From positions 1 to 7,835 of the forward strand of contig CAOVIS010000051.1 of the NCBI GenBank assembly GCA_948543905.1: DNA of 7,835 nucleotides, given 5' to 3'. The DNA is from an uncultured Bacilli bacterium. Its GTDB lineage: Bacteria > Bacillota_I > Bacilli_A > RF39 > UBA660. Below are positions 1 through 7,835 of this stretch, in pieces (positions within the stretch are counted from its first letter, which is position 1; each line of letters opens with the position of its first letter). A program made the translations under genes and the position numbers. Below the pieces are notes generated by a model. It saw nothing but the letters and a program-made list of their open reading frames with translations. It was not told the origin of the DNA and searched no databases.

Positions 1-29
1 TCTAAGATATATTTGATTTTAAAGGAATT

Positions 30-61
30 ATGAAAAATAAGCACTATTTTAATAGTACTTA
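30..61 (-). terminator. Intrinsic terminator at the 3' end of parC
   Basis: On the minus strand two 10-nt arms (plus positions 39-48 and 51-60) pair along their whole length with one G-T wobble. The innermost pairs probably open to give a slightly larger loop. A T-rich run (ATTTTT, plus 33-38) follows. The hairpin begins on the parC stop codon (59-61), so termination and the end of translation overlap. The stem has few G-C pairs, so strength is uncertain. Nothing else is visible in 1-58. Confidence 0.65.
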
Positions 62-2545
62 GATTTTAAAGTCGTCGATAAAATCGTCCATAGATAAAGC
101 GACTGGTTCTTTCTTTTCTTCTTGAATTATCTCTTCTTTTTTTGGCTGTTCATTAGTAGTTTTTTCGATAATTGCGACAAGTGATGCTGTATCTAGTTTA
201 TATTTGCTAATATTAGAACCAGTTGATGCTAATTCAAATATGGGAATATCACTATTTTTTAGGGTATTAATTTCACTATCAGCTTTCGTTAAGACTAAAT
301 CTCTTGAAGAGGAAGCAAAAGCATTTAAAACTTTGTAAGTTACAGTTTTGGTTTTCTTGAGAATTAAACTGCCTTTTTTAGCTCGTGAATGAGTTTCTAG
401 GTCAGTTATTTTAACTCTTTTTGCAGTTTTATTATCAGTAAATACCGTAATATATTCATGATTATTATAACTTATTAGACTTACTAAGTTATCGTCTTTT
501 AAACTAATACCTTTAACACCACTTGCTTTGGCTCCAACAACTGGTATTTCTTCAGATTTATAATTTAAATAATAAGCATTTTCAGTTACAAGGACAATAC
601 TTCCTAAATCTTTGGTAACATTTATTAAATAATCATCATCTTTTAGTTTCATTGCATTTATTGGTTTATTACATCTTTGAACTTCATAATCATTACTTAA
701 AGTTCTTTTTATCATACCTTTTTTGGTAGCTAAAACTAAATTAATATCTTTTTCATAAATTAGAGAAGTTACAATTTTTTCATTCGCATTTAGCATAATA
801 ATATTACTAACATGTTTTCCTAGTTCTTTCCATTTAGCATCAGGTATTTTATAAACTGGAATATATAAATAATTACCTAAATTAGTAAATATCAAAATAG
901 TATCTAGAGTTGTGCATTCATAAAGGCCAGTAATAAAGTCCCCTGGTTTTAGAGTGGTATCTTCATTGCTTGCTTTATAACTCTTACTGCTAACTCTTTT
1001 TACATAACCTTCGTTTGTAACTACAACTACAACATTTTCTTTAGGAATCATTGCTTCTTTATCAAGTTTTATTTCGGTAATAACTTCTTCTATTTTTGTT
1101 TTACGAGGAGTAGCATATTCTTTCTTAATAAGTTTTAACTCTTTTTTCATAACATACTTTAATACTTCTTCATCATTTAAAATAGCTTTTAGACCTTCAA
1201 TTAATTTTTTTAATCTTTCCATTTTTTCTTCAAGTTCTAAAATATCAGTATTAGTTAAGCGGTATAGTTGTAAGGTAACTATAGCTTCTGATTGCTCCAT
1301 GGTAAAATCAAATTCTTTAACTAAATTATTTTTAGCATCACCTTTATTTTTACTAGCTCTAATTACTTTAATTACTTCATCTAAAATTGAGATACATTTA
1401 ATTAGACCTTCAACAATGTGCATTTCTTTTTCATTTTTTAAAAGATCAAATTTAGTTCGTTCTAAAATAACTTCTCTTTGGTGGGCTATATAAGCATCTA
1501 GTATTTCTAGGATGCCTAAAGTTTTGGGAACCCGATTTACGATAGCGACCATATTATAATTGTAAGATATTTGTAAATCAGTATTTTTAAATAAATAATT
1601 TAGAATTAAATCAGCATTAGCACCAGCTTTTAAATCAATCGCAATTCTTAAACCTTCACGATCAGATTCATCACGAACTTCGGCAATACCTTCAATTTTT
1701 TTATCAATTCTTATACCATCAATTCTATTTACGAGCATGGCTTTATTAACATCATAAGGAATTTCACTAATGACAATTTTTACTTTACCTTTTTCTTTTA
1801 CTATTTCATATTTGGATTTGACTATAACTCTTCCTTTTCCCGTTTTAAAAGCATCTTTAATGCCAGCGATGCCACAGGCAATGCCCCCAGTTGGAAAGTC
1901 TGGACCTTTTACAATTTCTAAAATAGTATCTAAATAACAGTTGGGAGAATCAATTCTCTTGATAGTTGCATCAATTATTTCACCTAAATTATGAGGAGGA
2001 ATATTGGTCGCGTATCCGGCACTGATACCCATAGTACCATTAACTAAAAGATTTGGAAATTTAGCTGGCAAAACAGTCGGTTCTAATAATCGATCATCAA
2101 AGTTAGGAGCAAATTTGACAGTATTTTTATCTAGATCATTTAAAAGTTCATTACTTATCTTGGCAAGACGCGCTTCAGTATAACGATAAGCTGCGGCAGA
2201 GTCTCCATCCATAGAACCATTATTACCTTTCATATCTATTAATATTGCATTTTGTTTCCACCATTGGCTCATTCTCACCATAGCATCATATACACTAGAA
2301 TCACCATGTGGATGATATTTGCCTAAAACATCCCCAACAGTTGCAGCACATTTAACATATTTTTTATCATAAGTGTACCCGGCTTTATACATAGCAAATA
2401 AAATACGCCTTTGAACTGGTTTTAAGCCATCACGAACATCAGGTATAGCACGATCTTGGATTATTTCTTTGGCATAGGCTCCAAATCTTAAACCCATGAT
2501 TTCTTCTAAAGCATAATCTTCTATTTTCTTTATAATATCTTGCAT
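59..2545 (-). CDS. parC: DNA topoisomerase IV subunit A (ParC)
   Basis: This is the DNA cleavage/religation subunit of topoisomerase IV, the type IIA enzyme that decatenates daughter chromosomes together with ParE. Numbering is from the start at 2545 (828 aa, normal for the family). The N-terminal winged-helix/tower region carries GLKPVQRRILFAM (about 40-52), the quinolone-determining segment HPHGDSSVYDAM with Ser83 and Asp87, and the catalytic Tyr122 in AYRYTEARL. A coiled-coil region follows (about 365-475, with LQLYRLTNTD). A beta-pinwheel C-terminal domain covers about 500-790. The GyrA box (QRRGGKG) is absent, whereas the Gram-positive ParC segment WKELGKHVSN is present, which separates it from GyrA. 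The protein ends in a charged linker and an acidic peptide, LSMDDFIDDFKI. An upstream in-frame ATG at 2572 would add nine residues, but the ATG at 2545 has a well-spaced AAGGTGA ribosome-binding site and matches family N-termini. Both QRDR residues are the usual susceptible-type ones. Confidence 0.96.
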   Translation of the reverse strand: MQDIIKKIEDYALEEIMGLRFGAYAKEIIQDRAIPDVRDGLKPVQRRILFAMYKAGYTYDKKYVKCAATVGDVLGKYHPHGDSSVYDAMVRMSQWWKQNAILIDMKGNNGSMDGDSAAAYRYTEARLAKISNELLNDLDKNTVKFAPNFDDRLLEPTVLPAKFPNLLVNGTMGISAGYATNIPPHNLGEIIDATIKRIDSPNCYLDTILEIVKGPDFPTGGIACGIAGIKDAFKTGKGRVIVKSKYEIVKEKGKVKIVISEIPYDVNKAMLVNRIDGIRIDKKIEGIAEVRDESDREGLRIAIDLKAGANADLILNYLFKNTDLQISYNYNMVAIVNRVPKTLGILEILDAYIAHQREVILERTKFDLLKNEKEMHIVEGLIKCISILDEVIKVIRASKNKGDAKNNLVKEFDFTMEQSEAIVTLQLYRLTNTDILELEEKMERLKKLIEGLKAILNDEEVLKYVMKKELKLIKKEYATPRKTKIEEVITEIKLDKEAMIPKENVVVVVTNEGYVKRVSSKSYKASNEDTTLKPGDFITGLYECTTLDTILIFTNLGNYLYIPVYKIPDAKWKELGKHVSNIIMLNANEKIVTSLIYEKDINLVLATKKGMIKRTLSNDYEVQRCNKPINAMKLKDDDYLINVTKDLGSIVLVTENAYYLNYKSEEIPVVGAKASGVKGISLKDDNLVSLISYNNHEYITVFTDNKTAKRVKITDLETHSRAKKGSLILKKTKTVTYKVLNAFASSSRDLVLTKADSEINTLKNSDIPIFELASTGSNISKYKLDTASLVAIIEKTTNEQPKKEEIIQEEKKEPVALSMDDFIDDFKI

Positions 2546-2550
2546 ATTAC

Positions 2551-2557
2551 TCACCTT
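2551..2557 (-). promoter_or_regulatory. Ribosome-binding site that sets the parC start
   Basis: The minus strand reads AAGGTGA, matching the 3' part of the canonical AAGGAGGTGA sequence, five nucleotides before the ATG at 2545. It lies inside the nine-codon extension that would arise from the upstream ATG at 2572. That ATG has no comparable site, so 2545 is the better start. Confidence 0.75.
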
Positions 2558-2562
2558 AATAT

Positions 2563-2591
2563 ATTTTAACATAAAAGAAAGTATAAAGAAA
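2563..2591 (-). promoter_or_regulatory. Candidate promoter of parC
   Basis: On the minus strand an extended -10 (TGT then TAAAAT, plus 2563-2568) lies 17 bp from a poor -35 (TTTCTT, plus 2586-2591). Transcription would start near 2556, almost at the ribosome-binding site. An alternative with a perfect -10, TATAAT (plus 2617-2622), and a weak -35 (TAATCA, plus 2640-2645) would start near 2610 and give a roughly 65-nt leader containing the 2578-2600 hairpin. Both calls rest on motif matches only, so which promoter is used is open. Confidence 0.4.
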
Positions 2592-2600
2592 CTATACTTT
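2578..2600. repeat. Perfect inverted repeat upstream of parC
   Basis: Arms AAAGTATA (2578-2585) and TATACTTT (2593-2600) are exact reverse complements around a 7-nt spacer. The repeat lies between the end of the 233-aa gene (2624) and parC, and it covers the -35 and part of the spacer of the proximal parC promoter. It could be a weak terminator for the upstream gene (CTTTTAT follows on the minus strand), a leader hairpin, or an operator. Only one G-C pair is present, so a strong terminator is unlikely. Confidence 0.5.
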
Positions 2601-2623
2601 ACACTTTTAGGCGTTTATTATAA

Positions 2624-3325
2624 TTAAAACCATGATATTTGATTATCATCTTTTTTTGGCTTTTTAGTTCTTACATGGCTTTTAGAAATCTTTATTTCTC
2701 TATCCATCACATTTAGAAGTTCACTTATTAGATAATCATTTTTTTCTCTTATTTGACGTTTTAAAACATATTTTAAATTATAGTATTGAGTACGATTTTC
2801 TTGATTTTCTAAAAAAGTCGTGAAAAAATCAAGATAAAATTTTTTAATATTATAAATATCGATATCATATTCGTTAGTTGCTAAAGAATTTAATCTTAAT
2901 TGAATATATTTAAGACCAAAATTAATTTCTTCATAATAACTATTAGTTTTAGGAGGGAGATATTCACTAGAAGTGGTAAGCATATATTTTAGTTTATCTA
3001 GAAAATAAATAGTATATATTTTCTTAAAGAAATCATAAAATCCTAAAATAATAGCATAAAACATACCTAAATCATGATCTTTTTCTTCATTTACTAAAAA
3101 TAGACACACTCGTAATGCTTTATTTACTTCTATTAATTTATTTTGAGCTAGTATTTCTTGCATAATTTTAATATATAAAAATAATCTTTCGTTACTATCC
3201 CATTTAGAAATATGGCTCGGTTCTAAGAATATTTCTTCTTTTATTTTTGTTTTATCTTTTAGAGCTTCTAAATGATCTAAGTTGTTTTCGAGATACTTAA
3301 GAGTTTTATGTTCAATATCTATCAT
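2624..3325 (-). CDS. Uncharacterised alpha-helical protein, 233 aa
   Basis: I do not recognise a family. The protein is soluble-looking and predicted by eye to be nearly all helical, with amphipathic Lys/Glu/Leu/Tyr-rich stretches. A hydrophobic patch at about residues 86-110 (GMFYAIILGFYDFF) is interrupted by charged residues and too short for a convincing membrane helix. There is no signal peptide. Residues 212-227 form a basic stretch (KISKSHVRTKKPKKDD), and the protein ends in the aromatic peptide ISWF. The start ATG at 3325 has AAGGTG five nucleotides upstream. That site overlaps the stop codon of the preceding gene, only 9 nt away, so the two genes are almost certainly cotranscribed and translationally coupled. 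Codon and base use match the neighbours, so there is no sign of recent transfer. The position next to parC suggests, but does not show, a link to chromosome topology or segregation. Confidence 0.85.
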   Translation of the reverse strand: MIDIEHKTLKYLENNLDHLEALKDKTKIKEEIFLEPSHISKWDSNERLFLYIKIMQEILAQNKLIEVNKALRVCLFLVNEEKDHDLGMFYAIILGFYDFFKKIYTIYFLDKLKYMLTTSSEYLPPKTNSYYEEINFGLKYIQLRLNSLATNEYDIDIYNIKKFYLDFFTTFLENQENRTQYYNLKYVLKRQIREKNDYLISELLNVMDREIKISKSHVRTKKPKKDDNQISWF

Positions 3326-3334
3326 TTTAACACC

Positions 3335-4591
3335 TTAAGCTAAATGTTTTAAACTATTATTTTTTTCATTAGATAAATTAAAACTGTTGAATAAGAAAGA
3401 GCCCCAAGTAATAATTAAATCATCACGATTTTGACTTCTAAAAATATGATATATTTCCAGTTTTTCAGATTCACTAAAATAATAATATCTAAATAGATTA
3501 GTTATAATATCACCACTAACGCCCAAGTTTAGAAGATTAAAAATATCTGTTTTAGTTAAAGTAAAGGAACTTAAATTACTGGATAAATCCGCAATAATTT
3601 CGTTAATTAAATTAAAATTATAATGATTTAAATTGGCCAAAATGGTATTTAAAAACTCATGCATAAATTTAGTTCCTTTATTATAAAGAGCGATTTTTAG
3701 ATAACGATAATATTCAACTTTTAGATTTAAAATAAAATCTATGCTGAAAGAATTTGATTCAACATATTTATTTAAATATGTAAAATTATAAGAACAATCA
3801 ACATTGTTAAGCCATGATATATGAGTATCTTTCCATTTAATAGCTAAAACTTGCTTAGCCATATAATCTTTATCTTCTATGCTTAAGTTAGGATTACTGT
3901 TTAAAACCTTAAAAAAGAGATTATCGTCCATGTCATTACGATATAAGTATAAACTCTTATAAATGTCTAAAATAAACTCTAAAACAGCTTTTTTATTAGT
4001 AACAAAGTAAGGATTTAAAAGATTAAAAATTGCGACAGTATCCATTTTACAATTTAAAATAAACTTTTTTAAATCGGCAAATGGTAAATTTCCTTGCATA
4101 TTTTCGATAATATTCATAGTTATTTTTGAATTATCTTTGAAACTTAAAATATAAGAAATATCTTTAGAGGCTAAAATTTTAGGAGCATAAAGATCTTTAT
4201 ATTCAGGGTACATTTCAGTAATTATTTTTAATTCGCGCTTGTCTTTAATCATTTCTAGATATTTAGTTGTGAATCTTTTTAATTTATAATTGTTTAGAAA
4301 TTTTAACTCTTTAACGCAAGAAAAAGCAAAAGAAGAAGGCATGGTATTAAAATAATTAGAATTTAGTAATAATTCTTCTAGCTGACTTTCGGTAAATACA
4401 TTGCGTTTTTTTAAATAATTAAAAATATTAAAGCAAGATTTATTAGTTATATCAAAACTTTTACTTAAATAAGTGGCAAAAAAAGCTTGAGCTTGGGAAG
4501 CTTTTAGTGTATGTAAAATATCACTCTTTGTTAAATATTTATCTACCCCTTTTATTCCTTTTAATAATAATAACATTTTTAATCTAAACAT
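3335..4591 (-). CDS. Uncharacterised alpha-helical, possibly solenoid protein, 418 aa
   Basis: No family is recognised. The sequence is rich in Leu, Asn, Lys, Phe and Tyr. It appears as a long series of amphipathic helices of about 12-20 residues separated by short polar turns, which resembles an alpha-solenoid (HEAT/TPR-like) scaffold, although no repeat consensus can be confirmed by eye. A short Leu run (MLLLLKG) near the N-terminus is broken by lysines and is not a convincing signal or membrane segment. No catalytic motif, nucleotide-binding loop or metal-binding cluster is visible. Two consecutive ATGs exist (4594 and 4591). The GGAGG site at 4598-4602 is three nucleotides from the first and six from the second, so 4591 is preferred; the alternative is 419 aa. 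A promoter lies at 4621-4649, and the gene leads a two-gene unit with the 233-aa protein downstream. Confidence 0.85.
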   Translation of the reverse strand: MFRLKMLLLLKGIKGVDKYLTKSDILHTLKASQAQAFFATYLSKSFDITNKSCFNIFNYLKKRNVFTESQLEELLLNSNYFNTMPSSFAFSCVKELKFLNNYKLKRFTTKYLEMIKDKRELKIITEMYPEYKDLYAPKILASKDISYILSFKDNSKITMNIIENMQGNLPFADLKKFILNCKMDTVAIFNLLNPYFVTNKKAVLEFILDIYKSLYLYRNDMDDNLFFKVLNSNPNLSIEDKDYMAKQVLAIKWKDTHISWLNNVDCSYNFTYLNKYVESNSFSIDFILNLKVEYYRYLKIALYNKGTKFMHEFLNTILANLNHYNFNLINEIIADLSSNLSSFTLTKTDIFNLLNLGVSGDIITNLFRYYYFSESEKLEIYHIFRSQNRDDLIITWGSFLFNSFNLSNEKNNSLKHLA

Positions 4592-4620
4592 CATGTACCT
4601 CCAAATAAAGTTTAAATATT

Positions 4621-4649
4621 ATTTTAGTTAAATAGAGAAGAAAAAGCAA
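4621..4649 (-). promoter_or_regulatory. Sigma-A-like promoter of the two unknown genes
   Basis: On the minus strand TTGCTT (plus 4644-4649) and TAAAAT (plus 4621-4626) are separated by exactly 17 bp. Transcription would start near 4614, about 20 nt before the start codon and just ahead of the GGAGG ribosome-binding site. With the parE terminator immediately upstream, this indicates that the 418-aa/233-aa pair is transcribed independently of parE, at least in part. Confidence 0.6.
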
Positions 4650-4670
4650 GAGAGTTTACGGCAACTTTAC

Positions 4671-6598
<1,928 letters not shown>

Positions 6599-6612
6599 TC
6601 ACCCTATTACTA

Positions 6613-6641
6613 ATTATAACAAAAACAAAAAAGAATGTAAA
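6613..6641 (-). promoter_or_regulatory. Strong sigma-A promoter of parE
   Basis: On the minus strand TTTACA (plus 6636-6641; five of six to consensus) and a perfect TATAAT (plus 6613-6618) preceded by TGT (extended -10) are spaced by 17 bp. Transcription would start near 6606, giving a leader of about 14 nt that begins right at the AGGGTGA ribosome-binding site (6599-6605). This is the best promoter in the window. Confidence 0.75.
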
Positions 6642-6654
6642 ACATCTTTATTAT

Positions 6655-6687
6655 ATAAAAAAAGCTAAGACTATTCTTCTTCAGCTT
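6655..6687 (-). terminator. Intrinsic terminator at the 3' end of rpmF
   Basis: On the minus strand AAGCT-G-AAGA pairs with TCTT-AGCTT (plus arms 6678-6687 and 6662-6670, one bulged G) around a 7-nt loop, and a run of seven T follows the stem's C. The stop codon TAG (6671-6673) lies in the loop, and the 5' arm is made from the last Ala/Glu codons of L32. It isolates rpmF from the parE promoter that starts 14 nt further on. Confidence 0.7.
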
Positions 6688-6859
6688 CAATTTTAATTAC
6701 TTCTTTATTTTTGTAGTAACCACATTTTGTACATGCACGATGAGGTCTTAATGTTTCCCCACATTTAGGACATTTAGTTAATGCTCCAACCTCTTTTTTT
6801 AAGTGAGTACGACGCATTCTTTTTTTAGTCTTACTTGTTCTTCTAAAAGGTACTGCCAT
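6671..6859 (-). CDS. rpmF: 50S ribosomal protein L32, zinc-ribbon form
   Basis: This is a component of the large ribosomal subunit. At 62 aa it has the family's normal length. It begins with the hallmark [19 protein letters not shown] and contains a four-cysteine zinc ribbon, Cys30, Cys33, Cys43 and Cys46 (CPKCG and CTKCG), so this is the zinc-binding (C+) paralogue type. The C-terminus is acidic (EAEEE). The ribosome-binding site AAGGAG lies within the last codons of the upstream gene, whose TGA stop is four nucleotides before this ATG, so translation is probably coupled. The yceD-rpmF order is conserved across bacteria. A zinc-independent L32 might exist elsewhere in the genome, but that cannot be seen here. 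Confidence 0.97.
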   Translation of the reverse strand: MAVPFRRTSKTKKRMRRTHLKKEVGALTKCPKCGETLRPHRACTKCGYYKNKEVIKIEAEEE

Positions 6860-6863
6860 AATA

Positions 6864-7361
6864 TCACTCCTTCCCTTCCCTTAAAAGCTCAGTTAATTTA
6901 GCTAATCTTGGGTCAATATCATCTTTAATTTTATTATCACCCATACTCCAACCATCACCCTTTAAAGTGACATTTTTACTTTTGGTAAACCGCATGGGTA
7001 CTTCCAGTACAATATTTTCCCACAAAATCCCAATAATATCAAGTGTATTTTGTTCTTTTTTATAATAATCTTGCAATTCTGGGCTGTTTAGACTATATTC
7101 TTCAGTAATATTTATATTTAAAGGATATTCTATAATCTCTAAAGTTATTGTATCTTTTAAATACATAATTCCTGTAATATTTAAGTTAAAATCTAAATTA
7201 TCACTAGCATTATATTTAATAGATCCTTGTACATAAAGATTTTCTAATGCAGAAATATCTTTATTACTGTATACATTTAAATCAATCAAAAAGGAACTAT
7301 CAAGAGTTACAATATTATCATTATTTAATTTATTTAAATCTATTAGCACTTTAATCACCAT
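6864..7361 (-). CDS. yceD: YceD/DUF177-family protein
   Basis: This is a member of the YceD (DUF177) family, encoded immediately upstream of rpmF in most bacteria and implicated in 23S rRNA accumulation or large-subunit assembly (role known only in part). The 165-aa length fits. Family features visible are a beta-rich central part (VQGSIKY... through ITEEYSL, about 44-91), the segment [13 protein letters not shown] (113-125), GDGWSM (136-140) and the C-terminal [11 protein letters not shown] (150-160), which is highly typical. It lacks the cysteine cluster seen in many homologues, as do other Bacilli-type members. The start is uncertain: ATG 7361 has no ribosome-binding site and coincides with the predicted transcription start, whereas GTG 7349 follows GGTGAT by four nucleotides and would give MLIDLNKL, a more typical N-terminus (161 aa). 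The ATG is kept as the longest conventional start. The TGA stop lies in the rpmF leader. Confidence 0.85.
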   Translation of the reverse strand: MVIKVLIDLNKLNNDNIVTLDSSFLIDLNVYSNKDISALENLYVQGSIKYNASDNLDFNLNITGIMYLKDTITLEIIEYPLNINITEEYSLNSPELQDYYKKEQNTLDIIGILWENIVLEVPMRFTKSKNVTLKGDGWSMGDNKIKDDIDPRLAKLTELLREGKE

Positions 7362-7365
7362 TTAA

Positions 7366-7394
7366 ATTATATTATAAAATATAAGATTTAACAA
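7366..7394 (-). promoter_or_regulatory. Promoter of the yceD-rpmF unit
   Basis: On the minus strand TTGTTA (plus 7389-7394) is 17 bp from TATAAT (plus 7366-7371). A second, overlapping TATAAT lies at 7371-7376. Transcription from the downstream -10 would start near 7359, on the annotated ATG, giving either a leaderless message or translation from the GTG at 7349. Confidence 0.55.
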
Positions 7395-7402
7395 GAAAAA
7401 GA

Positions 7403-7570
7403 ATGAACATTTACAGTGAAACACAATTTAAGGCTTTTAAATCTAACTTATATAGTTTTTTCTATGATATTTTTTTAATTTCTTTTGTATTATTTGCACC
7501 AATTTTTGCATATTCTCACCATTTTGTTGCAATACTTAACAAAAAAATCAATAATTTAGGTGAGGTGTAA
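7403..7570 (+). CDS. Possible small hydrophobic protein, 55 aa
   Basis: An open frame runs from ATG 7403 to TAA 7570, ending one nucleotide before the ATG of the regulator. The product has a polar N-terminus (MNIYSETQFKAFKSN), a hydrophobic stretch at about residues 19-45 (IFLISFVLFAPIFAY inside) that could span the membrane, and a short basic tail. No family is recognised. The upstream sequence is A-rich with only a weak purine run, and the possible promoter (TTTAAT at 7350-7355, TATAAA at 7373-7378, 17 bp spacing) is poor. The last codons (GGT GAG GTG) double as the regulator's ribosome-binding site, which would fit a coupled gene pair. Alternatively this is simply the regulator's leader, in which T-rich DNA gives a chance hydrophobic frame. 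Confidence 0.4.
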   Translation: MNIYSETQFKAFKSNLYSFFYDIFLISFVLFAPIFAYSHHFVAILNKKINNLGEV

Positions 7571-7571
7571 A

Positions 7572-7835
7572 ATGGATAGTTGTAGCAAAAACATAACAGT
7601 TATTGAGAAAAGAATTAAATATTTAAGAGAATTAAAAGAATTAACTCAAGAAGAGCTTGGGGAAAAAATTGGAATAAGTAGAAGTGTTATTAATAGTTGG
7701 GAAAATGGTTATGCTAATATTTCTTTAAAATTTTTAGTAAAAATATCATTCTTTTATAAAGTACCAGTCGATTATATATTAGGTTTAATCAATAATGAAT
7801 TTGACAGAAATAATTATGATTTTCAGGAAGTTCTT
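7572..7835 (+). CDS. XRE-family helix-turn-helix regulator, 3' end outside window
   Basis: A DNA-binding transcriptional regulator of the Cro/C1 (HTH_3) type; its target and ligand are unknown. The visible 88 residues include a short lead (MDSCSKNITV) and one HTH domain at about 11-72: RIKYLRELKELTQEELGEKIG, with Thr25-Gln26 at the start of helix 2, the recognition helix ISRSVINSWENG (35-46), then SLKFLVKISFFYKVPVDYILGL, all very typical. No stop occurs before 7835, so the C-terminus and any second domain cannot be judged. The start ATG 7572 has AGGTGAGGTG just upstream. The gene diverges from yceD-rpmF, so it could act on the shared intergenic region, but no operator is evident. Confidence 0.9.
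   Translation, partial: MDSCSKNITVIEKRIKYLRELKELTQEELGEKIGISRSVINSWENGYANISLKFLVKISFFYKVPVDYILGLINNEFDRNNYDFQEVL

Noticed and set aside
86..110. Membrane protein call for the 233-aa protein based on the patch at these residues (GMFYAIILGFYDFF)
   Set aside because: The uninterrupted hydrophobic run is only about 13 residues and is flanked and broken by charged residues. The positions given here are residue numbers in that protein, not bases.
1299..1493. A 64-codon plus-strand open frame inside parC
   Set aside because: It lies fully antisense to a conserved coiled-coil part of parC, has no ribosome-binding site or family resemblance, and its hydrophobic look follows from complementing Lys/Glu/Leu codons.
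7550..7555. AATAAT as a -10 for the XRE regulator, with TTGCAA 17 bp upstream
   Set aside because: The transcript would start at about 7562, inside the ribosome-binding site, so it could not support normal initiation; an upstream promoter is more likely.

Overview
This is an AT-rich, tightly packed bacterial window. Everything between 59 and 7361 is encoded on the minus strand, and a short stretch at the right end (7403 onward) is encoded on the plus strand. Read in the direction of transcription, the minus-strand order is: a YceD/DUF177-family gene, rpmF (ribosomal protein L32), parE (topoisomerase IV subunit B), a 418/419-residue unrecognised protein, a 233-residue unrecognised protein, and parC (topoisomerase IV subunit A). 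Diverging from it on the plus strand are a possible 55-residue hydrophobic ORF and the first 88 codons of an XRE-type helix-turn-helix regulator that runs off the window.

The base composition, the Gram-positive ParC/ParE signatures, the zinc-ribbon L32 and the cysteine-free YceD-like protein suggest a low-GC member of the Bacillota, close to Bacilli or non-mycoplasma Mollicutes-like lineages (for example uncultured gut lineages). The taxon is inference. TGA is used as a real stop at the end of the yceD-like gene and TGG encodes Trp, so the code looks like standard table 11 rather than the mycoplasma code.

Layout. 1-61: a terminator after parC. 59-2545: parC. 2546-2623: parC promoter region with a perfect 8-bp inverted repeat. 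2624-4594: two translationally coupled genes of unknown function with their own sigma-A-like promoter (4621-4649). 4671-4692: parE terminator. 4685-6592: parE with a strong extended -10 promoter (6613-6641). 6655-6687: terminator after rpmF. 6671-7361: the coupled yceD-like/rpmF pair. 7362-7402: divergent promoter region. 7403-7835: small ORF plus regulator.

How it fits together. ParE and ParC form the A2B2 topoisomerase IV that decatenates daughter chromosomes. In many Firmicutes parE and parC are adjacent; here two helical, lineage-specific-looking proteins sit between them, and they are the most interesting content of the window. The yceD-rpmF pair is a widespread conserved arrangement linked to ribosome assembly. 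Promoters and terminators are extremely compressed: three terminators overlap the stop codon of their gene, and several promoters place transcription starts within about 0-20 nt of the start codon.
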